64,000 nucleotides of DNA from positions 62,001 through 126,000 of the forward strand of contig NZ_AP024630.1 in the NCBI RefSeq assembly GCF_019976975.1, read 5' to 3'. This document shows, one piece after another, positions 1 to 8,226 of this stretch. The position numbers and the translations under genes are program-made. Position 1 is the first letter of the stretch; the number at the start of each line of letters is the position of its first letter. The DNA comes from Arthrobacter sp. NtRootA1. GTDB lineage: Bacteria > Actinomycetota > Actinomycetes > Actinomycetales > Micrococcaceae. The notes beneath the pieces are model-generated. The model worked only from the letters and a program-made list of their open reading frames with translations, did no database searches and was not told the origin of the DNA.

Positions 1-227
1 CGTTGATTCGGGCGCTGGAGGAAGGCTGGATTCGTGGAGCTGCCATGGATGTCTTTGACGAGGAGCCGCTGCCCGCTGGACATGCTTTGCTTCATTCGTC
101 GCGAACCGTGCTCTCGCCACACATCGGTTACGTGACGCACGAGAGCTACCGGCAGTTTTACGGTGGCGCATTCGAGGACGTCAAGGGCTGGCTCGAGGGT
201 GCCCCCATTCGCCTACTGAACGAGTGA
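1..227 (+). CDS. D-2-hydroxyacid dehydrogenase, C-terminal part (partial, cut by window edge)
   Basis: The reading frame enters from outside the window (first complete codon at base 3) and ends at TGA 225-227. The visible 74 residues match the end of the NAD-binding domain of the D-isomer-specific 2-hydroxyacid dehydrogenase family: an AMDVFDEEPLP segment, then SPHIGYVTHESY, which carries the conserved histidine that acts as acid/base in this family (glyoxylate/hydroxypyruvate reductase and phosphoglycerate dehydrogenase relatives). The N-terminal part and the GxGxxG nucleotide motif are not visible, so the substrate cannot be named. Its neighbour is a glycerate kinase, which would fit a hydroxypyruvate/glyoxylate reductase feeding glycerate to that kinase; this is inference from context. 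Confidence 0.85.
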   Translation, partial: LIRALEEGWIRGAAMDVFDEEPLPAGHALLHSSRTVLSPHIGYVTHESYRQFYGGAFEDVKGWLEGAPIRLLNE

Positions 228-241
228 CGCAATCTTCGTAA

Positions 242-259
242 CCGGGAATCGCTTTCCGG
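242..259 (+). terminator. weak hairpin after the dehydrogenase gene
   Basis: CCGGGAA (242-248) can pair with TTTCCGG (253-259) around a 4-base loop, with one G-U pair. It lies 15 bp after the dehydrogenase stop codon, but no T-run follows, so attenuation or termination here is uncertain. Confidence 0.3.
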
Positions 260-281
260 GCAAAGCTGGCAAGATGGATCC

Positions 282-1424
282 ATGCGTATCCTCATCGCCC
301 CGGACAAATTCAAGGGGTCCCTGACCGCCGCGGAAGCCGCATCAGCCATGGCCGAGGGCGCACTGCGCGTCTATCCGGACGCTGTAACCACCCAATTTCC
401 CGTAGCTGACGGCGGCGAAGGAACACTCGACGCCGCCATTGCCGCTGGCTACGAAGAGAGGAACCACGCCGTTGTGGGTCCAATTCTCAAGCCGGTGGGA
501 GCTTCGTGGGCCATCCGCAAAGATTCTTTCGGCGGAGCCACCGCCGTCATCGAAACCGCCCAGGCTTCCGGCTTGGCCTTCATGGAGCCCACCCCGGAGA
601 ATTCGCTGCGCGCCCACAGTTACGGCTGCGGACAGCTCATCGCTGCGGCGCTCGACGCCGGGGCCACCGAGATCGTATTAGGACTTGGCGGTTCAGCCAT
701 GTCGGACGCCGGTAGTGGCGCCTTGCGTGCGCTGGGGCTCAAGCCCGTGGACGGTGCCGGAAATGTGGTGCCCCTCGGCGGAGGTTTCCTTGCGGACGTG
801 GTTGCCCTGGACGTTTCCGGGCTGGATCCGCGGCTTTCGCAAGCCAAGTTCCGGATCGCCGTCGACGTCCAGAACCCGCTGTTCGGCGCGGACGGTGCCG
901 CTCATGTTTTCGGCCCCCAGAAAGGAGCGGACGAAGATGCTGTTGAACGGCTCGACGCCGGCCTCCGTAACTGGGCGTCGCTCCTTCGGGAAGCCACGGG
1001 CCGGGACGTAAACGTTCCGGGAGCTGGAGCGGCAGGCGGGTTCCCGGCGTCGTTCCTTGCCTTTACCGACTCCGCGCTCGAAGGCGGCTTCGCACTGGTC
1101 GCAGGGCTGACCGGCCTGGCGTCCCACCTTGGCGAGGCGGACCTCGTGATTACGGGGGAGGGTTCGATGGATGAGCAGTCACTCACCGGTAAAGCGCCCA
1201 TCGCCTTGGCAGACGCCGCAAGCCTGCACGGAATCCCCGTTGTGGCTGTGGCAGGCCGAATCACAGTGACGCCTGAGGATCTCGCCAAGCACGGGATAGT
1301 AGCTGCCGCCCAGTTGTTGGACGTCGCTCAGCGCAAGGACGGTGTTCCGGATGTCGCCGACGCCGTTGCCAACGCGGCCAAGTATGTTGCCTGGGCTACC
1401 AGTCAGGTACTTGAGGGGGCATAG
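282..1424 (+). CDS. glxK: glycerate kinase (GK-I family)
   Basis: 380 residues, the usual length of the bacterial type I glycerate kinase family (GlxK/GarK), which phosphorylates D-glycerate with ATP in the cytoplasm. Visible family features are the N-terminal IAPDKFKGSL motif, ADGGEGTLDA near residue 45, the glycine-rich LGLGGSAMSDAGSGA segment in the middle, and the C-terminal TGEGSMDEQSLTGKAP motif near residue 290. The start at ATG 282 gives the exact N-terminus expected (MRILIAPDK); the upstream Shine-Dalgarno is weak (AAGATGG). It follows a hydroxyacid dehydrogenase on the same strand, consistent with glyoxylate/hydroxypyruvate to glycerate to phosphoglycerate use. Whether the product is 2- or 3-phosphoglycerate cannot be told from sequence. 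Confidence 0.93.
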   Translation: MRILIAPDKFKGSLTAAEAASAMAEGALRVYPDAVTTQFPVADGGEGTLDAAIAAGYEERNHAVVGPILKPVGASWAIRKDSFGGATAVIETAQASGLAFMEPTPENSLRAHSYGCGQLIAAALDAGATEIVLGLGGSAMSDAGSGALRALGLKPVDGAGNVVPLGGGFLADVVALDVSGLDPRLSQAKFRIAVDVQNPLFGADGAAHVFGPQKGADEDAVERLDAGLRNWASLLREATGRDVNVPGAGAAGGFPASFLAFTDSALEGGFALVAGLTGLASHLGEADLVITGEGSMDEQSLTGKAPIALADAASLHGIPVVAVAGRITVTPEDLAKHGIVAAAQLLDVAQRKDGVPDVADAVANAAKYVAWATSQVLEGA

Positions 1425-1445
1425 CTTCTTCGTCGCTGGGCGAGA

Positions 1446-1703
1446 CTACTGCCTGTAGCCTTCGACTTCGCTGATGGGCCGCGGTTCGGCGTCGTCGGGA
1501 TCCTCACCAGCGTGCTTCTTGGCCCGGCGCTGGCGGAGCAAGTCCCAGCACTGGTCGAGTTGAGCCTCGAGCTGGGCCAAGCGGGCGCGGCTGCCGTCGC
1601 TGTCCACAGCGTCCTCCGTTCCGCCGCCCGTCGCTGCATCCCGCAGCCGGTGCTCCTCTTCCACGAGTGACTGGATCCGTTCCAGAAGATCCTGTTCGTC
1701 CAT
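1446..1703 (-). CDS. DUF2630 family small protein
   Basis: 85 residues, starting MDEQDLLERI. The ATG at 1703 is preceded by AAGGAGAG at good spacing, so this start is preferred over longer upstream possibilities. The protein is acidic and predicted all-helical, with a central heptad-like stretch (RLAQLEAQLDQCWDLLRQRR), and ends in the PISEVEGYRQ tail typical of DUF2630 proteins of actinobacteria. No function is established for the family. It converges with the glycerate kinase, 21 bp apart, and diverges from the DUF1905 gene. Confidence 0.85.
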   Translation of the reverse strand: MDEQDLLERIQSLVEEEHRLRDAATGGGTEDAVDSDGSRARLAQLEAQLDQCWDLLRQRRAKKHAGEDPDDAEPRPISEVEGYRQ

Positions 1704-1797
1704 GGCCTGCTCTCCTTGGTTCACTGGATAGTTGCTTATACGAACGTAGTCTGGCTGGCGGGATGCGTCTACGGGTGGCCGACGGCATACTTGGGAC

Positions 1798-2241
1798 ATG
1801 AAATTCACCACGACCATCATCGGCGATGGCAACAAGGCCGGCATTGAGGTTCCGGAGGAAATCGTTAGTGCGCTCGATGCCGGCAAGCGGCCCCCAGTAG
1901 TTGTCACCATCAACGGCCAGAGCTACAGAAGCAGCATTGCCGTAATGGGTGGGAAATACATGGTGGGTGTCAGCTCCGCGAACAGGGACCTGACCGGGGC
2001 GTCCGCTGGCGACACCGTGGACGTGGATCTGGAAGTGGACACCCAACCGCGGGTGATCGAGGTTCCGGACGATCTGGCAGCGGCCCTTGAGGCTGAGCCC
2101 GAGGCCAAGGCCTTCTACGGAACGTTGAACTACAGTGCCCAACGCCGATACGTGGAGCCGATTAGGGACGCCAAAACGGAGGAGACCCGTGCCCGGCGGA
2201 TCGCAAAGGTCGTATCGGATTTGAGGGCGGGGAAGAAGTGA
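1798..2241 (+). CDS. DUF1905 / YdeI-OmpD-associated family protein
   Basis: 147 residues in two parts: an N-terminal DUF1905 beta-barrel-like domain (about 1-85, with KAGIEVPEEIVSAL and GKRPPVVVTING), and a C-terminal YdeI/OmpD-associated helical domain (about 90-147, with AFYGTLNYSAQRRYV). Proteins of this architecture are common in actinobacteria; a link to bacteriocin protection has been proposed for relatives, but the activity is unknown. The gene ends 22 bp before the MocR-type regulator. Confidence 0.85.
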   Translation: MKFTTTIIGDGNKAGIEVPEEIVSALDAGKRPPVVVTINGQSYRSSIAVMGGKYMVGVSSANRDLTGASAGDTVDVDLEVDTQPRVIEVPDDLAAALEAEPEAKAFYGTLNYSAQRRYVEPIRDAKTEETRARRIAKVVSDLRAGKK

Positions 2242-2263
2242 AATCAGCTTTGCGGTCCGCGGG

Positions 2264-3760
2264 ATGAAGAGCGCCGGCGGCCGTCTCCTTGCCGGGCTCG
2301 AACTCCACCGCGACGCGGCCCAGCCCCTGCACCGGCAACTCTACGCGCAATTGCGCACGCAGATCCTGACGGGCTCACTGCCAAGCGGAACCCGCCTGCC
2401 CTCCACCCGCACATTGGTCGCTGAGCTCGGTGTTTCCAGGATCACCGTGGTATCGGCGTTCGAGCAACTCACCGCCGAGGGCTTCCTACGCTCGCGCGCG
2501 GGCGACGGCACGTACGTGGACACCTTATGGAGTGACAACGCTCCGCGGCAGCCGTTGTCCCGGCCACCGCTGTCCGAACGCGGAGCGGCCACCTCTTCAC
2601 GTGGCTCCGATCTGTCCGGTGAGGCGCCGCAGGCTTGGGCGCCGACCGAGTCGGAATCATTCGTCGCCAGCCAGGTCGCGGCGTCGGCCTTCCCCGCGGC
2701 TACGTGGAAACGCCTCCTGGGGCGCCATGCCGGCAGCACCGAGCAGTTCATGAACGGGTACGGCGACCCGCATGGCCACCGTCCCTTGCGGGAGGCGATC
2801 GCGGACTACGTCAACGACGTCAGGGGTCTGGGCTGCACGCCGGACCAGGTCATCGTTACCTCCGGCGCCCAGCAGGCGTTCAATGTGCTCGCGGTGCTCC
2901 TGCTCGACGCCGGCGACACGGTCGTCGTCGAGGACCCGGGCCATATCTCCGGACGGCTCGCTTTCCAGTCCCAAGGCTGCCCGGTCCGGGGCGTCCCCGT
3001 TGACGCGGAGGGGGCGGTCCTTCCGGACGAGAACGACGGCGAGTCCCCGGCTCGTCTTGCCTGCCTGACTCCAGCCCGGCAGCATCCGCTCGGCATAGCA
3101 ATGAGTCCGGCACGGCGGGCGGAGTGGATCGCCTGGGCGGAACGAAACGGAAGCTGGATCGTCGAGGATGACTGCGACAGCGAGCTACGCTACCGCGGTA
3201 AGGCTCTTCCCACCCTGTTCGGACTCGATCTGAGCAGGCATGTCATCACGGTGGGTTCGTTCAGCAAGGTGCTCGCGCCATCCATCCGGCTCGGCTACTG
3301 CGTGCTGCCGGAGGATTTGGTGGAGCCGTTCGCTTCCGCATCATCCATCATCGGCCGCCCGCCCGCGACGGTCCTCCAGGCGGCCCTTACGGATTTCCTT
3401 TCAGAAGGGCATTTGCATGCGCATCTTCGCCGGACCCGGCGTCTGTATGCGGCCCGTCAGGACGCCCTGCTCGAAGCGATCGATCAGCGCCTAAGCCGCA
3501 GGATCCAAGCGGAACAGGTGGACGCGGGCCTGCACGTCATGGGCTGGCTTCGGGAACCTTTGGATGACATCGAGGTGGCGCGAGGGCTTGCTGCGGGTGG
3601 CGTGTACACCTACCCACTCGGCGAATACCGGGTAACCCGCCGCCTTCCGCCCGCCCTGTTGATCGGGTTCGCGGGGACCGCTGAAGATCATATGCCTGAG
3701 GCGGTGGGCAGGATGGCCGCAGCTTGGGATCGATGGGAGCAGCTCGGCGCAAGGTCCTGA
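2264..3760 (+). CDS. MocR/PdxR-type transcriptional regulator (GntR HTH + aminotransferase-like domain)
   Basis: 498 residues. Residues 10-80 form a GntR winged helix (LPSTRTLVAELGVSRITVVSAFEQL). Residues 130-490 form a fold-type I aminotransferase-like domain, with the predicted PLP lysine at position 335 in VGSFSKVLAPSIRLGY. This is the MocR architecture; family members bind PLP or PLP-amino-acid adducts and control nearby vitamin B6, GABA or amino-sugar genes. No pdxS/pdxT is next door: the downstream same-strand genes are a TIM-barrel sugar-phosphate isomerase and an MFS transporter, which it probably controls together with itself. Candidate operator repeats lie immediately downstream (3760-3807). 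Confidence 0.9.
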   Translation: MKSAGGRLLAGLELHRDAAQPLHRQLYAQLRTQILTGSLPSGTRLPSTRTLVAELGVSRITVVSAFEQLTAEGFLRSRAGDGTYVDTLWSDNAPRQPLSRPPLSERGAATSSRGSDLSGEAPQAWAPTESESFVASQVAASAFPAATWKRLLGRHAGSTEQFMNGYGDPHGHRPLREAIADYVNDVRGLGCTPDQVIVTSGAQQAFNVLAVLLLDAGDTVVVEDPGHISGRLAFQSQGCPVRGVPVDAEGAVLPDENDGESPARLACLTPARQHPLGIAMSPARRAEWIAWAERNGSWIVEDDCDSELRYRGKALPTLFGLDLSRHVITVGSFSKVLAPSIRLGYCVLPEDLVEPFASASSIIGRPPATVLQAALTDFLSEGHLHAHLRRTRRLYAARQDALLEAIDQRLSRRIQAEQVDAGLHVMGWLREPLDDIEVARGLAAGGVYTYPLGEYRVTRRLPPALLIGFAGTAEDHMPEAVGRMAAAWDRWEQLGARS

Positions 3761-3820
3761 ATGGACTTAACAGCAATGCCCATAATGGATCTTTTTCGAC
3801 GTCCATTACCCGCGTACAAA
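3760..3820 (+). promoter_or_regulatory. inverted/direct repeats ahead of the isomerase-transporter pair
   Basis: The heptamer AATGGAC (3760-3766) recurs as AATGGA (3784-3789) and in inverted form as GTCCATT (3801-3807). These lie between the MocR-type gene and the isomerase gene. A weak sigma-70-like pair, TTTTTC (3792-3797) and TACAAA (3815-3820) with 17 bp spacing, overlaps them. MocR regulators bind spaced direct or inverted repeats, so this is a reasonable operator candidate, by inference only. Confidence 0.35.
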
Positions 3821-3871
3821 TGGTGTGTGACAATCCTCACCGCCCTTCGCACGCCTCCCAAGGAGCCAGCC

Positions 3872-4957
3872 ATGCCCCCTTCCGACACCCGATTTCAGGA
3901 GCTCCTGAAACCTCGCCTCAATGAAGAGGAAATCGACTCGCTGCCGCGACTGACCGACGAGCTTGCCCGAACCCTGATCGACCGAATCGATGGCGCCCGA
4001 CTGTTCGGCCATGCTTACGCCCTCCTGGGCAACCTGACGTACGGAGATTATTCGCCGCACGATGTCCTCGACTTCGCGGATCGCCATGGCCTGGCGGGTG
4101 TGTGCATCCACGTCCTCGACGGCGAGGAGCGGAGCCTGGGGCGGATGAGCGATGACGGCTTGCGCCAGTTCGCGGACCGCGCCCGCAGCCTGGGTCTCAG
4201 CATCCATCTGGAGATCAGCACCACCGCACGCCCGGACGTGGAGGAAGCAGTCCGCATTGCCGGGCTCCTCGGCGTCCAAAACATCCGCGTCTACTCGCGT
4301 TTCGAAGGCGTACTCTCCGATGTCTTAGCTCGGATAGAGGAAGACCTGCGCTGGCTCGCTGAGCTGGCCGACGAGCACCGCCTGCATTTTTCCTTCGAGC
4401 AGCACGAGGAGCTGCGATCAACCGAGATTGCCGGGCTGTTGCGCCGCATCTCCCACCCGCGACTTCACGCCATGTTCGATTTCGGGAACATGGTCAATGC
4501 CTGTGAGAGACCGATGGACGCCCTATCGACGCTCGCACCGCACATTCTTCAGGCACACTTGAAAGGTGTTCACGTTCTCCCCGAGGGGGACGGGTATGGT
4601 CACCGCGGCGTGCTCCAGGGAAGTCCGGACGACGACCTCCCCGGCGCGCGGATGCTCTTCGAGCTCTTGATGCTCGGCAAGGACGAGCCCCAGGTGATCG
4701 CCTTGGCTCTTGAGCAGGAGAACCTGTACTACGCGCCTGCATTCCGGCACGCCGGTGAGGGAGAGGACCCCTTCATCCCATACCGGGATTTCAGTACAAC
4801 GGGAATCCCTGCAGGGTGGACCAGGGAGGATCTGCTCGCTGCCGAACCCGGGTGGGCCCACGACCAAGTGAAGTATGTGAAAGGCCTGCTCGCCTCATTA
4901 CGCGATATCGCTGTGTCGCACCTGGAAGCAAACAAGACCTTGGAAGGTGCACGATGA
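3872..4957 (+). CDS. sugar phosphate isomerase/epimerase (xylose isomerase-like TIM barrel)
   Basis: 361 residues from ATG 3872, which has AAGGAG 7 bases upstream; an in-frame ATG at 3761 lacks such a site and would add 37 poorly conserved residues. The chain reads as an AP-endonuclease-2/xylose-isomerase-like TIM barrel with metal-ligand-type residues (LHFSFEQHEEL, MFDFGNMVNA, ILQAHLKGVHV, ALALEQENLYY). Members of this superfamily isomerise or epimerise sugars, inositols or hydroxypyruvate; the substrate is unknown here. The stop overlaps the start of the MFS transporter (ATGA), so the two are co-translated: probably uptake followed by isomerisation of one carbon source, under the upstream MocR-type regulator. 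Confidence 0.8.
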   Translation: MPPSDTRFQELLKPRLNEEEIDSLPRLTDELARTLIDRIDGARLFGHAYALLGNLTYGDYSPHDVLDFADRHGLAGVCIHVLDGEERSLGRMSDDGLRQFADRARSLGLSIHLEISTTARPDVEEAVRIAGLLGVQNIRVYSRFEGVLSDVLARIEEDLRWLAELADEHRLHFSFEQHEELRSTEIAGLLRRISHPRLHAMFDFGNMVNACERPMDALSTLAPHILQAHLKGVHVLPEGDGYGHRGVLQGSPDDDLPGARMLFELLMLGKDEPQVIALALEQENLYYAPAFRHAGEGEDPFIPYRDFSTTGIPAGWTREDLLAAEPGWAHDQVKYVKGLLASLRDIAVSHLEANKTLEGAR

Positions 4958-6252
4958 GCGCGATAGCCCCCGAGAAGACGACGAAAAGCATCGACTGGAG
5001 CAAGTGGATCCGCTTCGCTCTGCTCGTCATGGCGGGCGGTACGATCTATAAGCTCTCCAACCTCAAGGACGCGTTCTACGTTCCCATGCAGGAGGCCATG
5101 GGCCTCAGCCATACCGAGATCGGGACGCTGCTGAGCGTAAACTCGATCGTCGCAACGGCCCTTTTCGTTGTGGGCGGTTACCTCGCGGACCGCTTCTCCA
5201 CGCGGGTCCTCATCCCGCTCGGACTCGTAGGCTGCGGAGCGCTGGGACTGTTCCTTAGCACCTTCCCCGGATTCAATACGCTCCTGGTGGTCTTCGCGCT
5301 GCTCGCTGTGTGCTCAGACTGCCTGGTCTGGCCGGCGCTGCTGAAGAGCATCCGCCAGCTCGGTGGTTCCAAGGAGCAGGGGCGGCTCTTCGGCCTGCTC
5401 GAGGGCGGGCGCGGCGTCGTTGACACTGCGGTGGCCTTCTCCGCCCTGGGAATCTTCGTTTGGCTCGGTTCGGGGGTTGGTGGCTTCCGAGCGGCCATCG
5501 CCTTCTATGCGATCCTTGACATTGCCGTCGGTGTGCTTCTGTTCCTGCTGCTTCGCAACCAGGCCAGTGAGAATCCAACGCCTAGGAAGCATAAGGCTGG
5601 TCTCGCTGAAATCTGGCGCGCAGCCAAGCTGCCTCAGCTCTGGTGGGTCAGTTTCACCGTGTTCATGGTGTACGTGGTCTACTGTGGCCTCACCTATTTC
5701 ATCCCCTATCTGACCTACGTCTACGGACTTCCCGTCGCGCTCGTCGGCGCTTACGGCATCATCAACCAGTACGGCCTGAAGATCCTCGGCGGCCCCATCG
5801 GCGGCGTCCTGGTGGACAAGGTATTCAAGGGTGCCAGCAGGTACATCCGCCTGGCGTTCCTGTGCCTGATCCCGGTGGTGGCGGTCCTGCTGCTCCTCCC
5901 GGCTGATCCGGGCAGCCAGATTCCGGCCATGATCGTCACCCTGCTGTTCTCACTCATCATCTTCACCATGCGCGGCGTGTTCTGGGCCCCGATGGACGAG
6001 GTTGGAATCCCCGAGGAGACCAGCGGCACCGCCTTCGGGATCGCATGCCTCGTGGGTTATGCGCCGGGGATGTTCGCTTTCATCGTCTACGGCTCCATCC
6101 TGGATGCCAACCCGGGAGCTGCCGGCTACCACATCGTGTTCATCGTGCTCGCGGCACTTGCCCTCGTGGGGGCGCTCGTCTCCAGCGGTCTCGTGCGGGT
6201 CGCGCGGGCCCGGCGCGCCGCCGTCGAGGTCCCTTCAAACTCCTGGACGTAA
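4954..6252 (+). CDS. MFS transporter
   Basis: 432 residues with about 12 hydrophobic segments in two halves, separated by a basic loop (NPTPRKHKAGL, about 210). The motif GYLADRFSTR after TM2 is the major-facilitator motif A. The ATG at 4954 overlaps the isomerase stop, so translation is coupled. The substrate is not evident; with a sugar-phosphate isomerase in the same operon, a sugar or sugar acid is the likeliest cargo (inference). The gene is closed by a strong hairpin at 6271-6313. Confidence 0.85.
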   Translation: MSAIAPEKTTKSIDWSKWIRFALLVMAGGTIYKLSNLKDAFYVPMQEAMGLSHTEIGTLLSVNSIVATALFVVGGYLADRFSTRVLIPLGLVGCGALGLFLSTFPGFNTLLVVFALLAVCSDCLVWPALLKSIRQLGGSKEQGRLFGLLEGGRGVVDTAVAFSALGIFVWLGSGVGGFRAAIAFYAILDIAVGVLLFLLLRNQASENPTPRKHKAGLAEIWRAAKLPQLWWVSFTVFMVYVVYCGLTYFIPYLTYVYGLPVALVGAYGIINQYGLKILGGPIGGVLVDKVFKGASRYIRLAFLCLIPVVAVLLLLPADPGSQIPAMIVTLLFSLIIFTMRGVFWAPMDEVGIPEETSGTAFGIACLVGYAPGMFAFIVYGSILDANPGAAGYHIVFIVLAALALVGALVSSGLVRVARARRAAVEVPSNSWT

Positions 6253-6270
6253 ACAATTTCCTAAACGCAC

Positions 6271-6313
6271 ACGACGACGGAACCCCCGCCTACCGCGGGG
6301 GTTCCGTCGTCGT
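6271..6313. terminator. perfect 19-bp bidirectional hairpin terminator
   Basis: A perfect 19-bp stem (6271-6289 with 6295-6313) encloses a 5-base loop (CTACC). It sits between two convergent genes, 18 bp after the MFS stop and 15 bp before the DHFR-like gene stop, so it can serve both strands. Its outer arm begins ACGACGACGG, similar to other terminators in this window. Confidence 0.85.
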
Positions 6314-6328
6314 TACGGCAGCAGCAGG

Positions 6329-6880
6329 TCAATCCCTTCGCAGGCTGTACGTGCTCACAACGTTGCCCTTGCTCGTGGCGTACTGGTCTTCCAGGACGAG
6401 TCTGTTCAGGGGGTCGCCGTCTTCGAAAAGCCGCCGACCGCTGCCGGCCACCACAGGGTGGGTCATGAGCGTCAGCTCGTCCAGGATCCCCGCGAACAGC
6501 AGCTGGCGAACAACCGAGATGCTGCCGCAGACTGCGATCTCCCCACCGTCACGCCCTTTCAGGTCAGTGATGAACTGCTCCAGCGGTCCGTCGATGAGGT
6601 GCGAGTTTTCCCACCCGAGGGGCTCGGAGAGCGTGCGGGACGCGACGAACTTCTCCACGGGATTGATGAATGCGGCAAAATCTTCGTCCTGCGACGCATT
6701 CGGCCAATATCCGGCCCACTCCTGGTAGCTGACGCGGCCCAGAACCACCGTGTCCACGGTGTTGATCATCTTGGTCAGGCCCTTGCCCAGCTCTTCGTCG
6801 AAGCTATCGAACTGGAACTTGAACGGGTCCTGAACTACGCCATCCACGGAGTGGAACAGCCCAGCGGTAATTTTACGCAT
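6329..6880 (-). CDS. dihydrofolate reductase-like / RibD C-terminal domain protein
   Basis: 183 residues from the ATG at 6880, preceded by GGAGGT at ideal spacing. The chain is a RibD C-terminal/DHFR-like domain (SVDGVV, MINTVDTVVLGRVSYQEWAGYW, EIAVCGSISVVRQLL, THPVVAGSGRRLFED), the common stand-alone 'dihydrofolate reductase family' protein of soil actinobacteria. These bind NADPH and probably reduce a pterin- or pyrimidine-like substrate; it is not the essential FolA. It converges with the MFS gene and stands upstream of no obvious partner. Confidence 0.88.
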   Translation of the reverse strand: MRKITAGLFHSVDGVVQDPFKFQFDSFDEELGKGLTKMINTVDTVVLGRVSYQEWAGYWPNASQDEDFAAFINPVEKFVASRTLSEPLGWENSHLIDGPLEQFITDLKGRDGGEIAVCGSISVVRQLLFAGILDELTLMTHPVVAGSGRRLFEDGDPLNRLVLEDQYATSKGNVVSTYSLRRD

Positions 6881-6956
6881 ACGTACCTCCATCGGGTTCT
6901 CAGGCATCACGCTATGTTGTGACGGCGTGCTTGGGAAGGACCTTGGGAGCGTGGCG

Positions 6957-7523
6957 CTAAGCAGTCTGGCCAGCGTGCTGGCCCTCGGAGATTTCCTCTA
7001 CAACCTTGCTGTTGAACGCTGGGAGGTCGTCCGGGTTCCGACTGGTGACAAGGCCCTGGTCCACGACGACTTCCTCATCGGTCCAGTTGGCGCCCGCGTT
7101 CTTCAGGTCCGTCTGGAGCGTGTGGTACGAAGTGACGTTGCGGCCCCTGATGACGCCCGCGTCGATGAGGATCCACGGCCCGTGGCAGATCGAGGCTACG
7201 GGCTTGTGCTGCTCGAAGAAGGCGCGCGTGAAGTTCTGCGCATCCTTGTCCACGCGGAGATGATCTGCATTTACCACGCCGCCTGGGAGTACCAGGGCGT
7301 CAAAATCCGATGGGTTGGCGTCAGCTACTGCGAGATCGACGTCGAAGGTGTCGCCCTTCTCCACGCCGTTGAATCCCTGCAGCTTTCCCTTTGAAAGTGC
7401 CACGAGCGTTGGCTGGCCGCCAGCGTCCTTCACGGCTTGCCACGGGCTGGTGAGCTCAACCTGCTCCACGCCGTCGGTCAGCAGAAATGCGATCTTCTTG
7501 CCTGTGATGCTGTGTTCTGACAT
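6957..7523 (-). CDS. DJ-1/PfpI family protein (type 1 glutamine amidotransferase-like)
   Basis: 188 residues from ATG 7523, which has GGAGGAGG upstream; longer in-frame extensions are Ala/Gln-rich low-complexity sequence and are rejected. The fold is the DJ-1/PfpI one, with the nucleophile elbow ASICHGPW (Cys113), a preceding conserved glutamate (DGVEQVEL, near residue 20) and VLPGGVVNADHLR. The family contains stress-induced proteases, chaperones and proposed glyoxalase/deglycase enzymes; the exact activity is unsettled. It is a single gene, diverging from the DUF2975/XRE pair. Confidence 0.9.
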   Translation of the reverse strand: MSEHSITGKKIAFLLTDGVEQVELTSPWQAVKDAGGQPTLVALSKGKLQGFNGVEKGDTFDVDLAVADANPSDFDALVLPGGVVNADHLRVDKDAQNFTRAFFEQHKPVASICHGPWILIDAGVIRGRNVTSYHTLQTDLKNAGANWTDEEVVVDQGLVTSRNPDDLPAFNSKVVEEISEGQHAGQTA

Positions 7524-7676
7524 CGTTCCTCCTCCATTGCGCGGCGGATTTGCGTTCGCTTGCGATTGCGCGCGGGCGTTAGCCGCCGCTGTGAGAGTTG
7601 TTTGTCTGACCTGTTCAAGCCTAGGGGAGGACGTTTTAGTAAGCAACCTGACTATTGACCAACGCTGGGATGCTGA

Positions 7677-7726
7677 TTGCTTAACGATCGAATATCGATA
7701 GAATCACATTGTTGTTCGATAAAAAG
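7677..7726 (+). promoter_or_regulatory. promoter with overlapping TATCGATA operator for the DUF2975-XRE pair
   Basis: TTGCTT (7677-7682) and TAGAAT (7699-7704) with 16-bp spacing make a good promoter. Between and over them lies ATCGA-ATA-TCGAT (7687-7699), including the perfect palindrome TATCGATA (7693-7700). A third half-like site, TTCGATAAA (7715-7723), follows. The Shine-Dalgarno AAGGAG is at 7724-7729. An operator overlapping the -10 suggests that the co-transcribed XRE protein represses its own operon (inference). Confidence 0.55.
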
Positions 7727-7734
7727 GAGCTCAC

Positions 7735-8226
7735 ATGGGAAAGCTAACAATCCTCGCGTTGCGGGTAGTTATTGCGATGGTTTTGGCTGGCTCACTGTTC
7801 GTTCAGGTGTGGATGGTGCCGCTGTTCTCTGCCGACCTTGTTGAGGCTGGCGCCCCCGACGGTCCACGTATCGCACTGCTGGTGATCGTGGTCCTGGGGA
7901 TTCTCTGTGTTCAGGTTGTTGCAGTCTGCGTGTGGCGTTTGCTCACGATGGTGCGCCGGGGAACGGTCTTCTCCCACGCGGCCTTCCGGTTCGTAGACGT
8001 GATCTTCGGAGCTGTTTCCATTGCCGCAGTGTTGATGTTCGGCATCGCGGTGATCTTGGCTCCGGGCGATATTGCGCCCGGGATTGTGCTGTTGATTTGC
8101 GGGGCTTCGCTGATGATCGGCGGTGTGGCGCTTCTTGTTTTGGTGATGCGGGCGCTGCTTGCCCAAGCTGTGGAACGCGACGTGGAAGCGGCACGCTTGC
8201 GCTCCGAGCTCGACGAGGTGATCTGA
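7735..8226 (+). CDS. DUF2975 membrane protein
   Basis: 163 residues with four strongly hydrophobic segments (about 5-27, 42-68, 87-108, 115-140) and a charged C-terminus. This is the DUF2975 layout, whose genes are nearly always followed by a small XRE-family repressor, as here. The role of the membrane protein is unknown; in Bacillus and other genomes such pairs behave as small regulated membrane modules. Strong AAGGAG precedes the ATG. Its stop overlaps the next start (TGATG), so the two are translated together. Confidence 0.88.
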   Translation: MGKLTILALRVVIAMVLAGSLFVQVWMVPLFSADLVEAGAPDGPRIALLVIVVLGILCVQVVAVCVWRLLTMVRRGTVFSHAAFRFVDVIFGAVSIAAVLMFGIAVILAPGDIAPGIVLLICGASLMIGGVALLVLVMRALLAQAVERDVEAARLRSELDEVI

